Below, piece by piece: positions 9,606-23,000 of a DNA stretch of 64,000 nucleotides; position 1 is the stretch's first letter; the number at the start of each line of letters is the position of its first letter. The DNA comes from Azolla pinnata (Eukaryota > Streptophyta > Polypodiopsida > Salviniales > Salviniaceae): positions 16,920 through 80,919 of the forward strand of contig JBBBWG010017001.1 of assembly GCA_037176905.1 (NCBI GenBank), read 5' to 3'. A program made the position numbers and the translations under genes. The notes under the pieces were generated by a model that saw only the letters and a program-made list of their open reading frames with translations, did no database searches and was not told the origin of the DNA.

Positions 9606-11863
9606 TTACCGAAGTTGCCTGATCAAACGGCCAGCATTATCTCTGCTCCACTTACTCAACTTCGACAAAGATTCGGTTAACCTCTTTTCATACTCTGTAG
9701 CCAAACAATTATTCAAGAAATAAGTCCCCCAGCTATTATTGACAATCTCTTCACTGAAGCAATCCTCCGGGGATAAATACTGCATACACTTTCATCTTGT
9801 AACCTTCCGAATATTTGCCGTGCTATAAAGATGTTGAGTTTGATTTAAGTCTGAATAGATCACAATGACCATGTCAAAAGGATTATAAATTCCTTTTTAT
9901 TGCAGATGTTGATTACTCGCAAATAACATGGAATACATAACTCCATGTTTCTTAATCCAAACATTCTCCAGAACGAAAGCCACTTACTTGGGGACATGTG
10001 GTGTGATTCACTGATGCCATGCTGGTAGAAGTAGACATTTCTGTCGTCACCTAAACAAAAATTAGAAGCTCTTTAATAAATAAGAGCCATAGAATGGGAT
10101 GCATAAATGATATAAATAAACAACAGAGTCACCTATTGCACAAAATCAGATATTCTAAAAATCGACAATGCATTGATCACATTACAAAAAATATTTATAT
10201 ACCACCCAATGGTACTATGGCTCAAAGAAGTGTATTCTGGATTAATAAACCCAATGATCCTCACACTTACAAGATGACAATGAATTTCGTAAAAATAATG
10301 AGCAAACTGATGGTAACTAAGAAATAAAAGTCACCTGACAGGTTATGCAATACCTGTATGTCAGCAATGAGCATATTGAACTGCTTATGAAAATGGCCGT
10401 GAGCATGTCTACAAGTCCTGAATTTCTAAATTAGTGCTATATCCTATATTCTAATTAAGAAAAACAAGAATTTAGTTATCGATTACTACGTTCAACATAA
10501 GAGGGATGACTTTTCTAATGATAAAAATGTCAACGAATGCTACGTTCAACATAAACTCTTCGTTTGCTCACATTTCGGTCTCCAAGGAAAATATCAAGAC
10601 GATATGCTCCTATATCACCTGATACACAAGCTCAAAAGAAAAAACAAGTCAAATATCTGGCATTCCATCTGGTTAGTGGAGCAGAAAAAGGATGTATGAA
10701 AGCATGACAAAAAAAAAACATGAATACCTAGAGGGAAAGCTGTACAGGTAGAACAATCTAGCAGTTTTCAGATCCTAGGGACTCTGGAACTCTGTTCTAG
10801 ATTCACCTATAATGAAAAATGCCTCAGCTCCAACCATACATTTTGATAGGGAAACTTACCATGCACAAAAAATGCTTCTCTCCAAATAGCTTCATCACCT
10901 TCATGACATGAATAGCTCACGCATGAATATATTCAGCTTTATAGTTAGTCAGAGATACAAGTGTAAAAAGACACAGTCATCGATATCTTGGAGGTTCCCA
11001 AACATATGTTCGAATTAAGAATAAAAACTATCTCAACTAATGCATTGCGCAGACCTTTTAGTCATTTCGGATATATTAAATTTAGAATATGTAGTAAGGC
11101 AAGATTATTCCCTGATTCTATGGTATTTAATCATGGCTAACGAAAACTGATGAAAAGCACTTAAGCAATCATGAATCCACATACACCTTGCACATCTAGA
11201 TGTATAAAACGTCAGAATAAGAAAGTATCCAACACCTAAATCGTAAAAGGAATGGCAGGGAATTTCAGATAAAAGCTTGACCAGCATGCATGCCAGGTAA
11301 TTGCTTATGTTCATGCATTTACCTCTACAACGCAAAAGAATGAGGTTCATAAAAATTCACTGGAGGTATTTGTCAGGATGCATTCGTCTAAAAGGCCAGT
11401 ATCATAGAAGTTTGTCCAAAGAAACTGCGTAGAACATAGGACAGAATCATCGTCGGTAACGGATGATGCAATCTTCTTAGGCATATAAAATAGACCGAAC
11501 TTGAACAAGCAAAGACTTGCGGTACGTAGACACGCGAAGAATGCAAGAGGATTATCCAGGGAACGGTCAAACGCAACGGATGACGCTACCTACATTGTTC
11601 CCACTTTCTTGTTGAGAGAAAATTGGATTGTAAAGGGAATCGTCAAAACGCGATGGATTGTCGAGGGAACTGTCAACGCAACGGATCGCAGCGAACGTCG
11701 GGGAAGGGGAACTGTCCGGGACGAGAGCTTACCCGAAGAGAGCGGAGTGGCGGAAACGGAGAGTCGAGGGAGAAGCGGGCCCTGAGACACCGGTAGATGT
11801 AGATGGAGGAGAGGAACGAAGCACAGGAACGGGGATCGTCTGCGCGGAGCTTGCGACCGCCAT
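9606..11863 (-). CDS. Unrecognised, probably plastid-targeted protein, 226 residues, 7 exons
   Basis: Coding exons on the minus strand: 11863-11733, 11515-11361, 10898-10860, 10618-10572, 10425-10354, 10050-9988 and 9779-9606 (TAA). Every junction is AG/GT and the phases agree throughout (2,1,1,0,0,0), which is hard to obtain by chance for exons of 39-174 bp. The start MAVASSAQTIPVPVL and the next 25 residues are rich in Ser, Thr, Pro and Ala, contain Arg and lack acidic residues, as in chloroplast transit peptides. The mature part includes WTNFYDTGLLDEC, DEAIWREAFFVHGDIGAY, a His-rich CRHAHGHFHKQFN stretch and a basic C-terminus ending RLIRQLR. I do not recognise a family. A CTT-rich tract precedes the ATG. 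An alternative start at MPKK in exon 2 would give a shorter, untargeted protein. Exon joins are inferred. Confidence 0.7.
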
Positions 11864-11887
11864 AGCTTCGATCTGCTCCTGAGAAAC

Positions 11888-11916
11888 AAGAAGAAGAAGA
11901 AGAAGAAGAAGAAGAA
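11888..11916. repeat. (GAA)n tract in 5' leader
   Basis: GAAGAAGAA run (CTT on the coding strand) 25-55 bp upstream of the ATG of the 226-residue gene. The same CTT/GAA-type leader occurs at the UPL and EDR2-C genes. Confidence 0.7.
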
Positions 11917-11929
11917 CTTTAGAAGTCTT

Positions 11930-13690
11930 AAGAACAAGAATAACAACGTTCAACTTAAAAACTTGAACTTTACAAAACTTTGAACTTTTAACACACAGTT
12001 CCAGTGTTTTTTTTAAGCCTGGAATTTGGACATTCAGTTCTGACACAATTCAGTCAGGCCTCTGGTTTCACCTTCGATTTCGGCTTCCGATTTCGCGAAA
12101 TACCGCGAACTTACAAAATCTGATTGCGTTTACAAACTCGGATCCGAAATCGTAAATCGCATTTACAAACTCCGCTTTTGTGTTGCGATGTACGTGTTTA
12201 ATGGTAATAATAATCGTAACGTTGCATTCTAACGACGATACATGACATGATGTGGGAGAGTTTGAAGGGAAAATTGCCAACAGAAAATTTATAAACTACA
12301 TTTTAACGCCTATCAGAAACTAGAACTTGCAAATTAACGCCCAATCGATTGCTTAACGTCGAATCAACTAATTGATTAATGCTCGGTTAATTGGTAAATG
12401 CCAAATTAATGTATTAATTAAAGTAATAGATTCTAAAATGATGATTTTTAATCGAATATAGTAAGGGAATAAATTAGGATCAATGCGTGGGAAGCGATTG
12501 GGAATAGAATTGATACTAGCGGAATTATTAGGCACTAATTTTTAGTAGAAGATAAGATTAGGCATTAATTTGTAATTTCTGATTTCATTAGTCATTAAAA
12601 TGAAATTTACAATCTGGTTGAACGTTTTTTGGTGATTCTCCCTAATAATGATAATAGTAAATATAGTAATAACGTTACATGTCTACCAACAATATATATT
12701 AATAACGTTCAAACTTAACTCACAAAATTGGAGAGGAGTTAGCCGAAGATTTGGAGATTCGATCCTCGGATGTAAAAATGTGCCTCTGGTTATCGTAGAA
12801 TTTGGCTTCCAATTCATGCACGTATAAATATGCGAACGTACAAAATCTAGTGTTACAGAGTCAGATCTAGAAAGTATGATTGAGAAGATCGTGCATGCTC
12901 GAAATGTTGCTTGACTCTGCAGACTCTGGGAACTTCCCCATCCACAGCTTGGAACACTTTCAATTAGCTCCTCTGCAAACTCTGGGAACTTCCTCATCCT
13001 CTCTCTAGGCCATGATTAGATGACTCGACCAACTAACATCGAATCGGGACCATGCATGTTCAAATGGTGCTTTAAATTTGCAAAATTTGGGAACTTCCCA
13101 ATCCATAGCTTGGCACACTTCAGTGAGTTGCTCGTTGCCGGCGCTTTCTAATTACTAGGCCACAAAAAACGCGGTGATCAGATCTCAGTTTTCACTTCAT
13201 CTGGGACCTGATCAGATGATTCGATCTATCATTAGTTCTTTTAACTTAAGATCTAACTGGGTATAATCAATGACCCTTTCAACTATTACAAAATTGTCAA
13301 CCCCACTTCTCATTGCTTGCATCTTAGGGCTAATGAAACATATCTTTCATATCTATATATATATAACTTTTCTTCACCCACCCAAAGGGACTCCTCAGAA
13401 GCCCCCTCACACGTCTTCGAATCAAGCCCCCTTGCGCAATCTTGTGGTATGAAGAGGAGGAAGAATCGCGCACTGTGCTATGATTTGCATAATCTTTGAT
13501 CTTGGGCAAATCGAGGGAAGCCGAGAAACCTGCTACAATGAAGGGTTTTCTATCACCCGCAACATGGCTTCAATATATAGGAAGCCCTGGCATCAAGGAG
13601 AACAACTGTATCAGAATCGCTCTCTCGTTTCCAGGGGGTTTACCAATAGAATTTCTGCTGTATATTAAAAACAGAGTGAAAGCTGTAACT
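11930..13690. other. Intergenic stretch with dispersed repeats
   Basis: No gene is supported. 12290-12620 contains words shared with the repeats at 26.4-27.7 kb (GGAAGCGATT, AGTAGAAGATAAGATTAGGC, ATTAACGCC). A fragment with GGGAACTTCC and ATCCA-AGCTTGG is present three times at about 12920-13110. A frame at 13538-13690 starting MKGFLSPATW is open but has no recognisable context. Confidence 0.4.
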
Positions 13691-14565
13691 ATGTATGTAT
13701 GGATGCATGCATATTGGTGTGTGTATATGTGTGTGTTGGTATGCATGCATGTTTGTATGCATTAAGTGGCAGATCGTGTGCATGTATCCATACGGACATA
13801 TACGCGTACATGAATGTGTGTATGCATGTATGCATGTTATGTACGCATGCATGCATGCATGTATGTATGTAGCTAATGTAATGTACGTACGTGATGGATG
13901 AATGTATGCATGCATACATGCATGCATGTATCTGTATGTATGTACGTACTTATGCATGCATGCATGTATCGATATGTATGTATGTACGCATGTATGCATG
14001 TGGGTGTGCGTCGGTATGCATGCATTGAGTGGGCGATCGCGTGCATGTATCTGCACATGCACATATACGTGTATACGACGAATGTATGTGGATGCGTATA
14101 TCCATACGGACATATACGCGTATACGAATGTGGTATGCATGTATGCATGTTATGCATGTATGAATGTGTAACTCTATGTATGTATGTATGTTATGTACGT
14201 ATGTAATGGGTGGATATACGTATGTACACATGCATGCATGCATGTATCTATATGTATGTACATATATGTACGTATGCATGCATGTGGGCGTGTGTGCGTG
14301 CATGTGTGTATGTGTGCGTATGCATGCATGCATGCATGCATGTATCAAGCGGGCGATCGTGTGGATGCATCTGCACATGCACATATACGTGTATACGAAT
14401 GTGCGTATGCGGATACGTATATCCATATGGACATATACGAGTATACCAATGTGTGTATGTTATGTACGCATGTAATGTATGCATGCATATATGTATGTAT
14501 GTATGTATGTGTGTGTGTATGTATGTGTGTGTGTATGTATGTATGTGTGTGTGTATGTATGTATC
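13690..14565. repeat. TGTA/TGCA array with a higher-order repeat
   Basis: Tetranucleotide ATGT/ATGC DNA in which a longer module recurs three times: a GTGGGCGATCG-type box near 13766, 14028 and 14348, followed by CATATACG words with internal inverted symmetry. Ends in nearly pure (TGTA)n/(TG)n at about 14485-14565. Confidence 0.8.
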
Positions 14566-14614
14566 TATGGGGGCATAACCAGAAATTCAAAAACTACATA
14601 AATTCCTCTGTTCT

Positions 14615-15375
14615 CTTCTTTCCTTCTTCATCTTCTTCTTCATCTTCTTCTTCTTCTTCTGCGCGCAGTAGGAACATGTACATATATGTATCTGTGTGCT
14701 GCAAGTCGGAACACCATCTTCCTTCCGTGTTTTGCGAAGAAAGTGGCGAGGACCCATCACAGCAGGGGCCGGCGCCATAGCCGCAGCACATCGCAGAAGC
14801 CCAAGCAGCCCATTTCCGAGCTCGGAGAGCGGTTTCCGGGAAGCGCAAGAAGAAAAAGGGGCGGATTTAGGTTTTGCAAAGAAGGAGAAGAAGAAGAAGA
14901 AGAAGAAGGAGGGCAGGATTTTTGGTCTTGAAGAAGAAGAAGAAGAAGAAGAAGAAGAAGAANNNNNNNNNNNNNNNNNNNNNNNNNNNNNNNNNNNNNN
15001 NNNNNNNNNNNNNNNNNNNNNNNNNNNNNNNNNNNNNNNNNNNNNNNNNNNNNNNNNNNNNNAGAAGAAGAAGAAGAAGAAGGAGGGCAGGATTTTTGGT
15101 CTTGAAGAAGAAGAAGAAGAAGAAGAAGAAGAAGAAGAATTAGAGGTGCAGGAATTTTGGTCTTGAAGAAGAAGAAGAGTTAGAAGGGCAGGGATTTTGG
15201 TCTTAAGAAGAAGAAGAATTAGAAAGGCAGGATTTTTGGTCTTAAGAAGAAGAAGAAAAAGGAGGAGGAGGAGGAGGAGACGGAGGGGAGGAAAGGCAGG
15301 CTTTTGGTATTTCTGAAGAAGAAGAAGAAGAAGAAGAAGTGGAGGGGCCGAGGATTTTTAAGTCTTGAAAGACGA
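14615..15375. repeat. GAA/CTT-rich minisatellite upstream of the UPL gene
   Basis: (CTT)n at 14620-14660, then from 14880 repeated units of (GAA)n plus GGCAGGATTTTTGGTCTT. At least five units are visible, with lengths varying by GAA number. It contains the 100-N gap, so the true copy number is unknown. It is within 0.7 kb of the UPL start codon and may be transcribed as 5'UTR. Confidence 0.8.
14963..15062. other. Assembly gap (100 N)
   Basis: Exactly 100 N inside the GAA minisatellite; the fixed size indicates unknown real length. Confidence 0.95.
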
Positions 15376-15565
15376 GAAGGATAGGGAGGATTCTGTTGAT
15401 CAGATTAAGCATTTAGAAGAAGGCCAAGCTGGAAGCTGAGGAGAAGGATCTCTGCGGAAAAACTTGGGAGGAATCACGGAAAACCGAGCAGGGAAGGGTG
15501 AGGAGGGGAAGAAGAAGAAGAAGAAGAAAAGAGTAAGGTTTCCTTTTCCTTCTTCCCTTTTCTTC

Positions 15566-17029
15566 ATGGAAACCCGAAGCAGGAAGAGGGCACTGGAACA
15601 ATCGCCTCCGCCTCGAGGAAAGAAGAAAGCAAGCTTCGTCTCTTCTCCGCCGCCGCCGCTGTTTTCTTCTTCATCTTCGTCGTCGTCATCTTCATCTTCA
15701 TCTTCGTCTTCCGCCTCGAGAAGCTGTGTCGAGACTCGAGCTTCGGCTCGGAAGGCAGCATGCGGAAAAGAGTTGCATAAGGTCGATCATGCCAAAGAAA
15801 GCAAGATCGATCATGCGAAGGAGAGCAAGGCTGATCATTTGCAAGATAGCAAAGCTGGTCATGGTAAGGGAATCAAGGCTGATCATCGCAGTAAAGGAAA
15901 AGAGAAAGAAATGAGCAAGAGTGATAATTGCACTAAAGGGAAAGAGAAGCAAGTGAGCAAATGTGATCCCGCGAATGAGAGCGAGAAAGAAGCTGGGAGC
16001 ATGAGCAGCAAAGGGAAAGAGGTAGAAGAGGTCACGGTCGAGCATACCACGGCGAAAGATAAACAAGAGATCAAAGATATCGAAGGAAAAGAGAAAGGAG
16101 ACGACGCTAATGCTCATAATATAGGGAAAGAGAAAGAAGAGAGCGATAACAATCTTGCCAAAGGGAAGGAGAAAGAAGAGATCTGTGGGAAAGAAACGGA
16201 GAAAGCCAAGGATGCTTCACAGCAAGAGGCAGCGACTTCTCCTCCTCCTATCGGTGATCAAGCCGTTAAGAAAAACATCTCCCTTACTAGCAATACCAGT
16301 AGTTATCAAGCACGCTCCCTCCACATATCGACGAGAGAAGCTTACAATGCTCCTTCATCTTCGCATGGGAAGCTGGCACAAATCCTCTCTAGCATAACAT
16401 CCGGAGATGAAGAATGGCAGTTAACTGGTCTTACTCAGCTGTGTGAGGTGCTGTCGATGGGGACCGAGGATTCGCTTTCGCTCATGCCCGTGCGAGCTTT
16501 TGTAACCGAACTGGTACGCTTTCTCACGCACGAGTATAATCCGGAGCTGATGCTGTTGGCTGCCCGAGCACTCACACATCTATGCGATGCTCTCCCCTAC
16601 TCGTGCTCGATTCTGGTGAATCAAGGTGGCATCCCCCACTTCTGTCGGATATTGAAGTCCATTCAATATATCGATCTTGCAGAGCAGGTAAGCCTCACCT
16701 GGACCTTTTTGCTACTCTTCTTTCATGATACGTGCATGCATATTCTTGCTTTCATAGGTATATGTACGTATGTACGCAATACAATGCATGTTAGATGGAG
16801 TGGACGAAAAGATAAAATGATGTATCATCTAGTGGTGGTAGAATAATAGTGAAACAAATGAATGCTAGAATCAAAAGAACGCGTATTACATTCTCATTAT
16901 CATAAGAGAAGCAAGAACAGGTGAAAGAAAGAGAACCAAATGAAGAATCTACTGGTTGATGATATTTGAGGTGCTGAGTAGGTTGCTGAACAACCAGAGT
17001 TCTTGAGCGATAACTTGGCATCACGTCCC

Positions 17030-17070
<41 letters not shown>

Positions 17071-20000
17071 TCTAGAAGTTGCTTCAGTTTAGTATCTTTG
17101 TGGTTCAGCCCTTTAAGAGTTGGGATTAGCGCAGGAAGTTAAATTGATTCTCTCTTGGTCTCTGGCCATCAGCTATGTGCTCGAATATTCTGATTAGACT
17201 GACTTAAACTTCTGATTTTGAAAGATCTTTAACATGTGCTGATCCATAATGGAAAGTTTTATGGAGCAAGGAAGCATCTTTGGTACCATGTGATAAAGGC
17301 CTTTGTTTGCCAATGGCAGAGATGATTCGGATGAACGTGCCCTAAGTGCATGACAAATGCTGTTTTGCCTGATGTATATAACTCTTGCCTGGGTTGTGTT
17401 GAATTATAAGCTTATTAGCATATTGTCTTTCGAGAGCACCAAGAGCTGCATATCCATGGGAAAGAAACAACCACCTATATGGATTTTGAAGATGTGAATG
17501 TTACTCTATGGTAAATTTAGGATCTTGCATAACCCACCGTTCTTCTCTTCCAAGAAGGCATCAAGCCCTGATTTTGTTACTGATGCTTGAGTGGTTTTAG
17601 TCACTATCACTCTAGTTTTATCAAGATTAGCGGGGCAAAAACGTGTCCATACAAAAAGACTTCACAGCAATTAGGTGTCTTTGTAGTACCTCATAGAGGG
17701 TTCATGGCCTTGGACAAGCCATTGTGAGATCATAACTTTTCTGACTTCTATTCTCTTAGTAGATAGATTCCCCAGTGCCTATCTATGGGAACACCAAGAG
17801 AAATAAAGGTGAGGAAAAAGATAGAAAGATACATTGACATGTAATAGAGCTGAGACTTGCCTATGATAACTCTTGAATACAAACACGGGTATCTTCTGGT
17901 TAAACCATGCGAAATCAATTAAAGGTTTAGGTATTCTATAAATGCTGTTATAGTCACTTTAATACCTGAGGTGGTGCTACTATTGATAATGATTCTGGAT
18001 GAGACTATATTTCTGCAGTCACTGCAAGCCCTGGCAAAAATATCACGAGATCATCCAGCTGCCTGTTTACAGGCCGGAGCATTGACAGCAGTTCTATCAA
18101 ACTTCGAGTTCTATTCCACCGGAGTTCAGGTAATCAAATAAATTTGTAATCAATATCAAAACCTGATGTCGTCACCTAACACTTTCAATTCATTGTTCTT
18201 TACCTTTTGATAGAGAGCATCTGTTTCTACAGCAGCAAACATGTGCCGACAAATGCCACCAGATGCTGTTACATTTGTTACTGAGGCAATACCAATCCTT
18301 ACCAATTTACTTCAATATTCAGATACGAAGGTAGCTTCTGATCCTGTATTTGAATCTCAACTTTAGTTTCACCTTGCCTTTGATTTCACATGCTTCCATG
18401 TCTTTTCTTGTTCCCTTTGTATTGTTTCAGGTGATTGAGTATGCTGCTGTCTGTCTCGCTCGCATTGCTGAGTCCTTCGCATCATCACCTGAAAAATTAG
18501 ATATGCTTTGTTCGCATGGCTTGATTGCGGAAGCTGCACGGCTTATTTCAGTTGAGAATATTGGGGTTTCACAAACATCCCTTGGCAGCTCGACATATAC
18601 AGTTTGTACTTTTCCTTTGAGAGATAATTTGTATTTCTTTTTTCTTTCTATAGGCTGAACATTCATGAATATGGTTTTAGGGCTTGGTTCGCACATTGTC
18701 TATCTGTGTAAGTGGATCAACATCTGCAGCTGATGCACTTTTCAGCATGAATATCAGTGGCATTCTGAAAGACATCCTTGTGGGATCTGGACCGGTATCT
18801 AAATCAGCCCCCCCTGTAGCAATGAACATGCCTATTGACCAGGTATGTGTTTTTGAGCATGAGAATGTACACTAATTTCCCTCAAAGTTAAATTAGAAGT
18901 TCTTGTATAGAGAGATCTTTTTAGATGTGACCTAAGTGAACTTTCTCAAGACGTCATGTGTGGATCTCTTCAATAGTTTCGATTTCTGCATAGTATATTG
19001 CCAAGTAGACGGCTTGATAATATCCTTAATCGCGCACGGGCTCAATTTTGGTCTATGATATGGAAAGTCATGCATCTGAGCATGTCAAGCATGATCCAAC
19101 TGAATGAATCTATCATCTAGCCATCCTTACCATAGTCGGACCTCCCTGTATAGACTATCCACCTGCAAACAGGGTGCGCTGCTGTTTCTGGTTCTGTGTT
19201 ATATATTGGATCATGTTGGATCCTCATGGACAAGAGTATATCATTAGTTAGCTGCATATCTGAACCATTTGATGGTGCAGCCATCTCAGCCTTATTTCAT
19301 TGGGTAGTAAGGCCTCATCACATCATCCTGCAAATCATAGGTACTCATGGTCAGTTTACCGTAGGAATAACCATGTCCACTGCCTTGATTTGGGTTAAAT
19401 TTGGATGGAATGTGTACTCCTTATAAATTAGAAAAGGTGACTGAAGTGTCCACGAGCTGCACCTTCATGTGTTGGGTCTGTAACTCTCTTAGGATGTATA
19501 TTCCTCAGACAAAAGGGGTCCCAACAAATGCTACACTGGTAAAAGTATAGGGATGGACACATTCCAACATCTGTCCACACATGTTAAAAGGATCTGATCT
19601 CCAATGCATTGTGATGCATTACTGAACACTATAACCATGGTTTTTCACCAAGTGTTAGTCCAACCTTGTGTGAATAACCATGTAATTCATTCCACCGTCT
19701 TTGCATGCTCTGGCAACATCATCAGCAAAGAGTGGAAAGGCATCACACACAATATAATGAGATGGGGACTCTTGCTTCATTCCTATAACAGGTTAGGTTC
19801 TCTTATTTTTTCTTCTATTCTCAATGACAGCTGGAAGTGTTGAGATGAGGTCAAGCATTTTTCCCTGGAAACAGTCTGTCTCTGCTGAGAAACGTTTCCC
19901 CATTTATTGGCAAGTTCAATTCTGTAACTTCGCTCCATTATCAGATCCAGTAGCAATGCCTGTCATTTCGGTCAATCTCTTATCTGCTGAAAGATACTTG

Positions 20001-23000
20001 GTGTCCATTCCCTATTCATGATCAGATCTGCAAGCTCCTTTTGATGTCTCAGCTTGTTGTTTTTGAGTCTCTGTTTCCTTCCCTAGCTTGTACTTTCTCG
20101 AATCTCCAGATGCCTTCTCGAATCTCCAGATGCCAGTCTGGTGTTCTCTTCGTATTGTTTTTTAGGGGAACAAGAGGGTATTACATCTCAAAACGGCAAT
20201 GGTGGTATTTGAAAGCTATTTCACTGTCACATCATCTCAACATTATTCTCATTCGTTTGTCTCTGGGACTGTTTGCCGCATGCTATTCTTGCAACTATGA
20301 TAATTAATATTGTTTTAAAATTTAGCTAATATCTGAAATTGTCACATCATATGATGAATTAGTAAGCATCTAACAAGTGCAACAAAGAGATGTTATATTT
20401 TGCGTTACATTAGCACCTTAAGATAATATGATGTTTTTTACAGTTGCGTGAAATTGTGAATCTTGTCAATGCCTTAATTCCTCCATTGCCACAAACGTCT
20501 ATGAGTTTAACATCAAGGCTTCCTGGCAGCAGTATAGTCGGTCGTAAACAACCACTGTGCATTCAATCTCACCTATTAGTCCAGTTTGGAACCCACTTAT
20601 TTCCTATTCTTGTACAGGTACTATTTTCCTTTTTTTGTTAGTTTGCCTATTCTTTTCCTGATTTGGGTGAACTCACTCGGTTTCTCCTTGTATATGTACA
20701 GCTCTACGAAACCTGTGTAAATCTTACAATACGTTATACATCCCTGGATGCGATACATAAACTTGTTCATTTCATTGCAGCAGATAAATTATATTCTATT
20801 TTTCAGGAACTGAATATATCAAGGTTAGTTACCCTAGTTATCTGAAACTTATAAAAACAATATGAAATTAACTAGGCCAAGATTTATGGTTGATATGTTT
20901 CTGTCCATTTCAGTTTCTTATCTGGGGTGCTGGTTTCTAAAGATGCTATGGCACAAATAACAAGTCTGCAGATAGCAGACTTGCTGATGCAGAAGCTTCC
21001 AGACTATTTTTCCAAAGTCTTTTTGAAGGAAGGAGTGCTTCATACGATTGTTACTCAATTTGATCTGAGTGACGACAAAGGAGGGACACTCGATACTTGT
21101 AGGCGAAGATCAAGGCGAGTTGCAAGTGCTGCTAAAAATGATGTCAAAGAAGAACACGTTTCTTGTGAAGAGGCATCACCAACAACCATTGTAAAGTTGC
21201 CTTCAGAAGAATCGACAACTGATTTATCAACTTTGGCTATTATAAGTGCTAAAAACTTCAAAGATACATACTTTCCTGTGGGTTCTGCTAATGGAGCAAG
21301 TGACAATCTCAAGAAGTTGAAGAATCTTTCTGTAAAACTGATTAACAGCACAAAGAAGAAAGGTGAAAATGCTCAGATGTTGGCGAGATCTATAGAAGAA
21401 ATTCTTGCCGAACTTGGCACTGGAGATATTTCCACATTTGAGTTCATAACCTGTGGAATAGTTGAGTCTTTGTTAAGCTACTTTTGTGATGTTGATATCT
21501 CCAAAGAGCAGCTGTCACGTGAACAACTTAGACAGAAGGTGTTGAAAAGATTGCATCAATTCTTTATGATTGTGACTTCTTCTAATGAAGAAACAAGACT
21601 GCATTTGACAGTGCTTGTCCGGAAGATTCAAAATGCATTATCTTCGCTTGAAACTTTTCCGGTTAATCTAAGTCAAAGTATTTCAGGAGCTGGAAAACCA
21701 GGCTATGCTACTGGTATAAATATTCTAGCTCAGCCTTTAAAGTTACGCTTCATAAAAGTACCTACAGACACAAGCTTACAAGACTTCCCATCAAGCTTGG
21801 TGCTTATGAGCCCATTGATGACATTATCATCCCTGGAAGAGTTTTTGTGGCCTCGTGTGCGTCGAGTAGATGCTACTTCAACAGCTTCAAGTTCACAATC
21901 TTCATTATCTCCTTCAGTGAGTGGTAGACCATCAACAAAGTCTGAGGTGCCTTCGGGTTTACCCTTGGATTTGGCCTCTGGAACTAAGGCATCAGCTGAC
22001 CAGAAAATTCATGTAAAAAATGACATGAAAAGGAAAAATAAGATCGCATCACCGAACCAAACTGAAGAACACAAAGGTCCAGAAACAAGAAATGCGGCAG
22101 CAAGACGGCGCCATGATGAAGCGGTTAGGTTGATTGAGGAGACATTTGAGGCTGTTGCTGGTATTGAGGTAGGGAGTGCTATCTCTTAGGGGTTGTATTT
22201 TGAATTTGTGACTCTATAGCGATTTGGCTAAGTCTAAAAGTATCTATATATGGTTTGTGAACGTTTTTGCAGGATAGTGAGAGTGATCTCTCACTTGTGG
22301 AAGAGGAAGGGGAATATTCCTCAGATGAGGGGGATGAATATTGGGATGAAGAGTTTGATCAATATGACAGGGCACGGATGGTAAATTCTAGAGTAATCAT
22401 TTAGTCCAGTTTGTGTAGTATGTGCAAGCAAAGGAAAATATAAAAATATGCTTCTATTTTGATGTTTTTAGGTCTCTGAGGAAGAAGTTACTCGTGATCA
22501 TGTTTATGAAATCCATCTTGATAATGAATGCACCACCACAGGACCTTGTACTCCAGCAAAGAGACCTTGTACCCCTTCGTCCCGGTCTTCAAGGTTGTGT
22601 TTCTCTATAGCTGGAAAGCCACTTGATAGAAACTGGACCATTCTCCAAGCTATTCAGCAAGTGGATGAGCGATTAAAAACTTTCAGTCTTGATAGCAGAA
22701 GAATTTGGCATGAAGTGCATCTTATAAGCTATCAACAGCATCATTCTGTCAGCAACTGTGGAGTGGAATCCATGAGTAAACTAACTGTAACTGATGCCAG
22801 AGAGAACACACGGCAGAATGTTCTGCTTGATAATGTTGCTCAAAAAAAGCTGCCCTGTGAGATGGAGAAATCCAATACAACATACAATGTTCTCCTTTTG
22901 CTCTATATATTGGATGGGCTGAATCGTCTTGGCCCGAACATTCTTGCTCAAGAATCTGCAAATGTCCAATTCTTTATGAAGGAAAAAGCTGTACAGAGAA

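Noticed and set aside
11425-11576. Alternative frame over exon 2 of the 226-residue gene
   Set aside because: Only the frame giving MPKKIASSVTDDD and WTNFYDTGLLDEC is phase-compatible with both neighbouring exons.
13496-13765. Frame starting near MKGFLSPATW before the ATGC array
   Set aside because: About 50 plausible residues, then it runs into repeat; no splice partner found up- or downstream.
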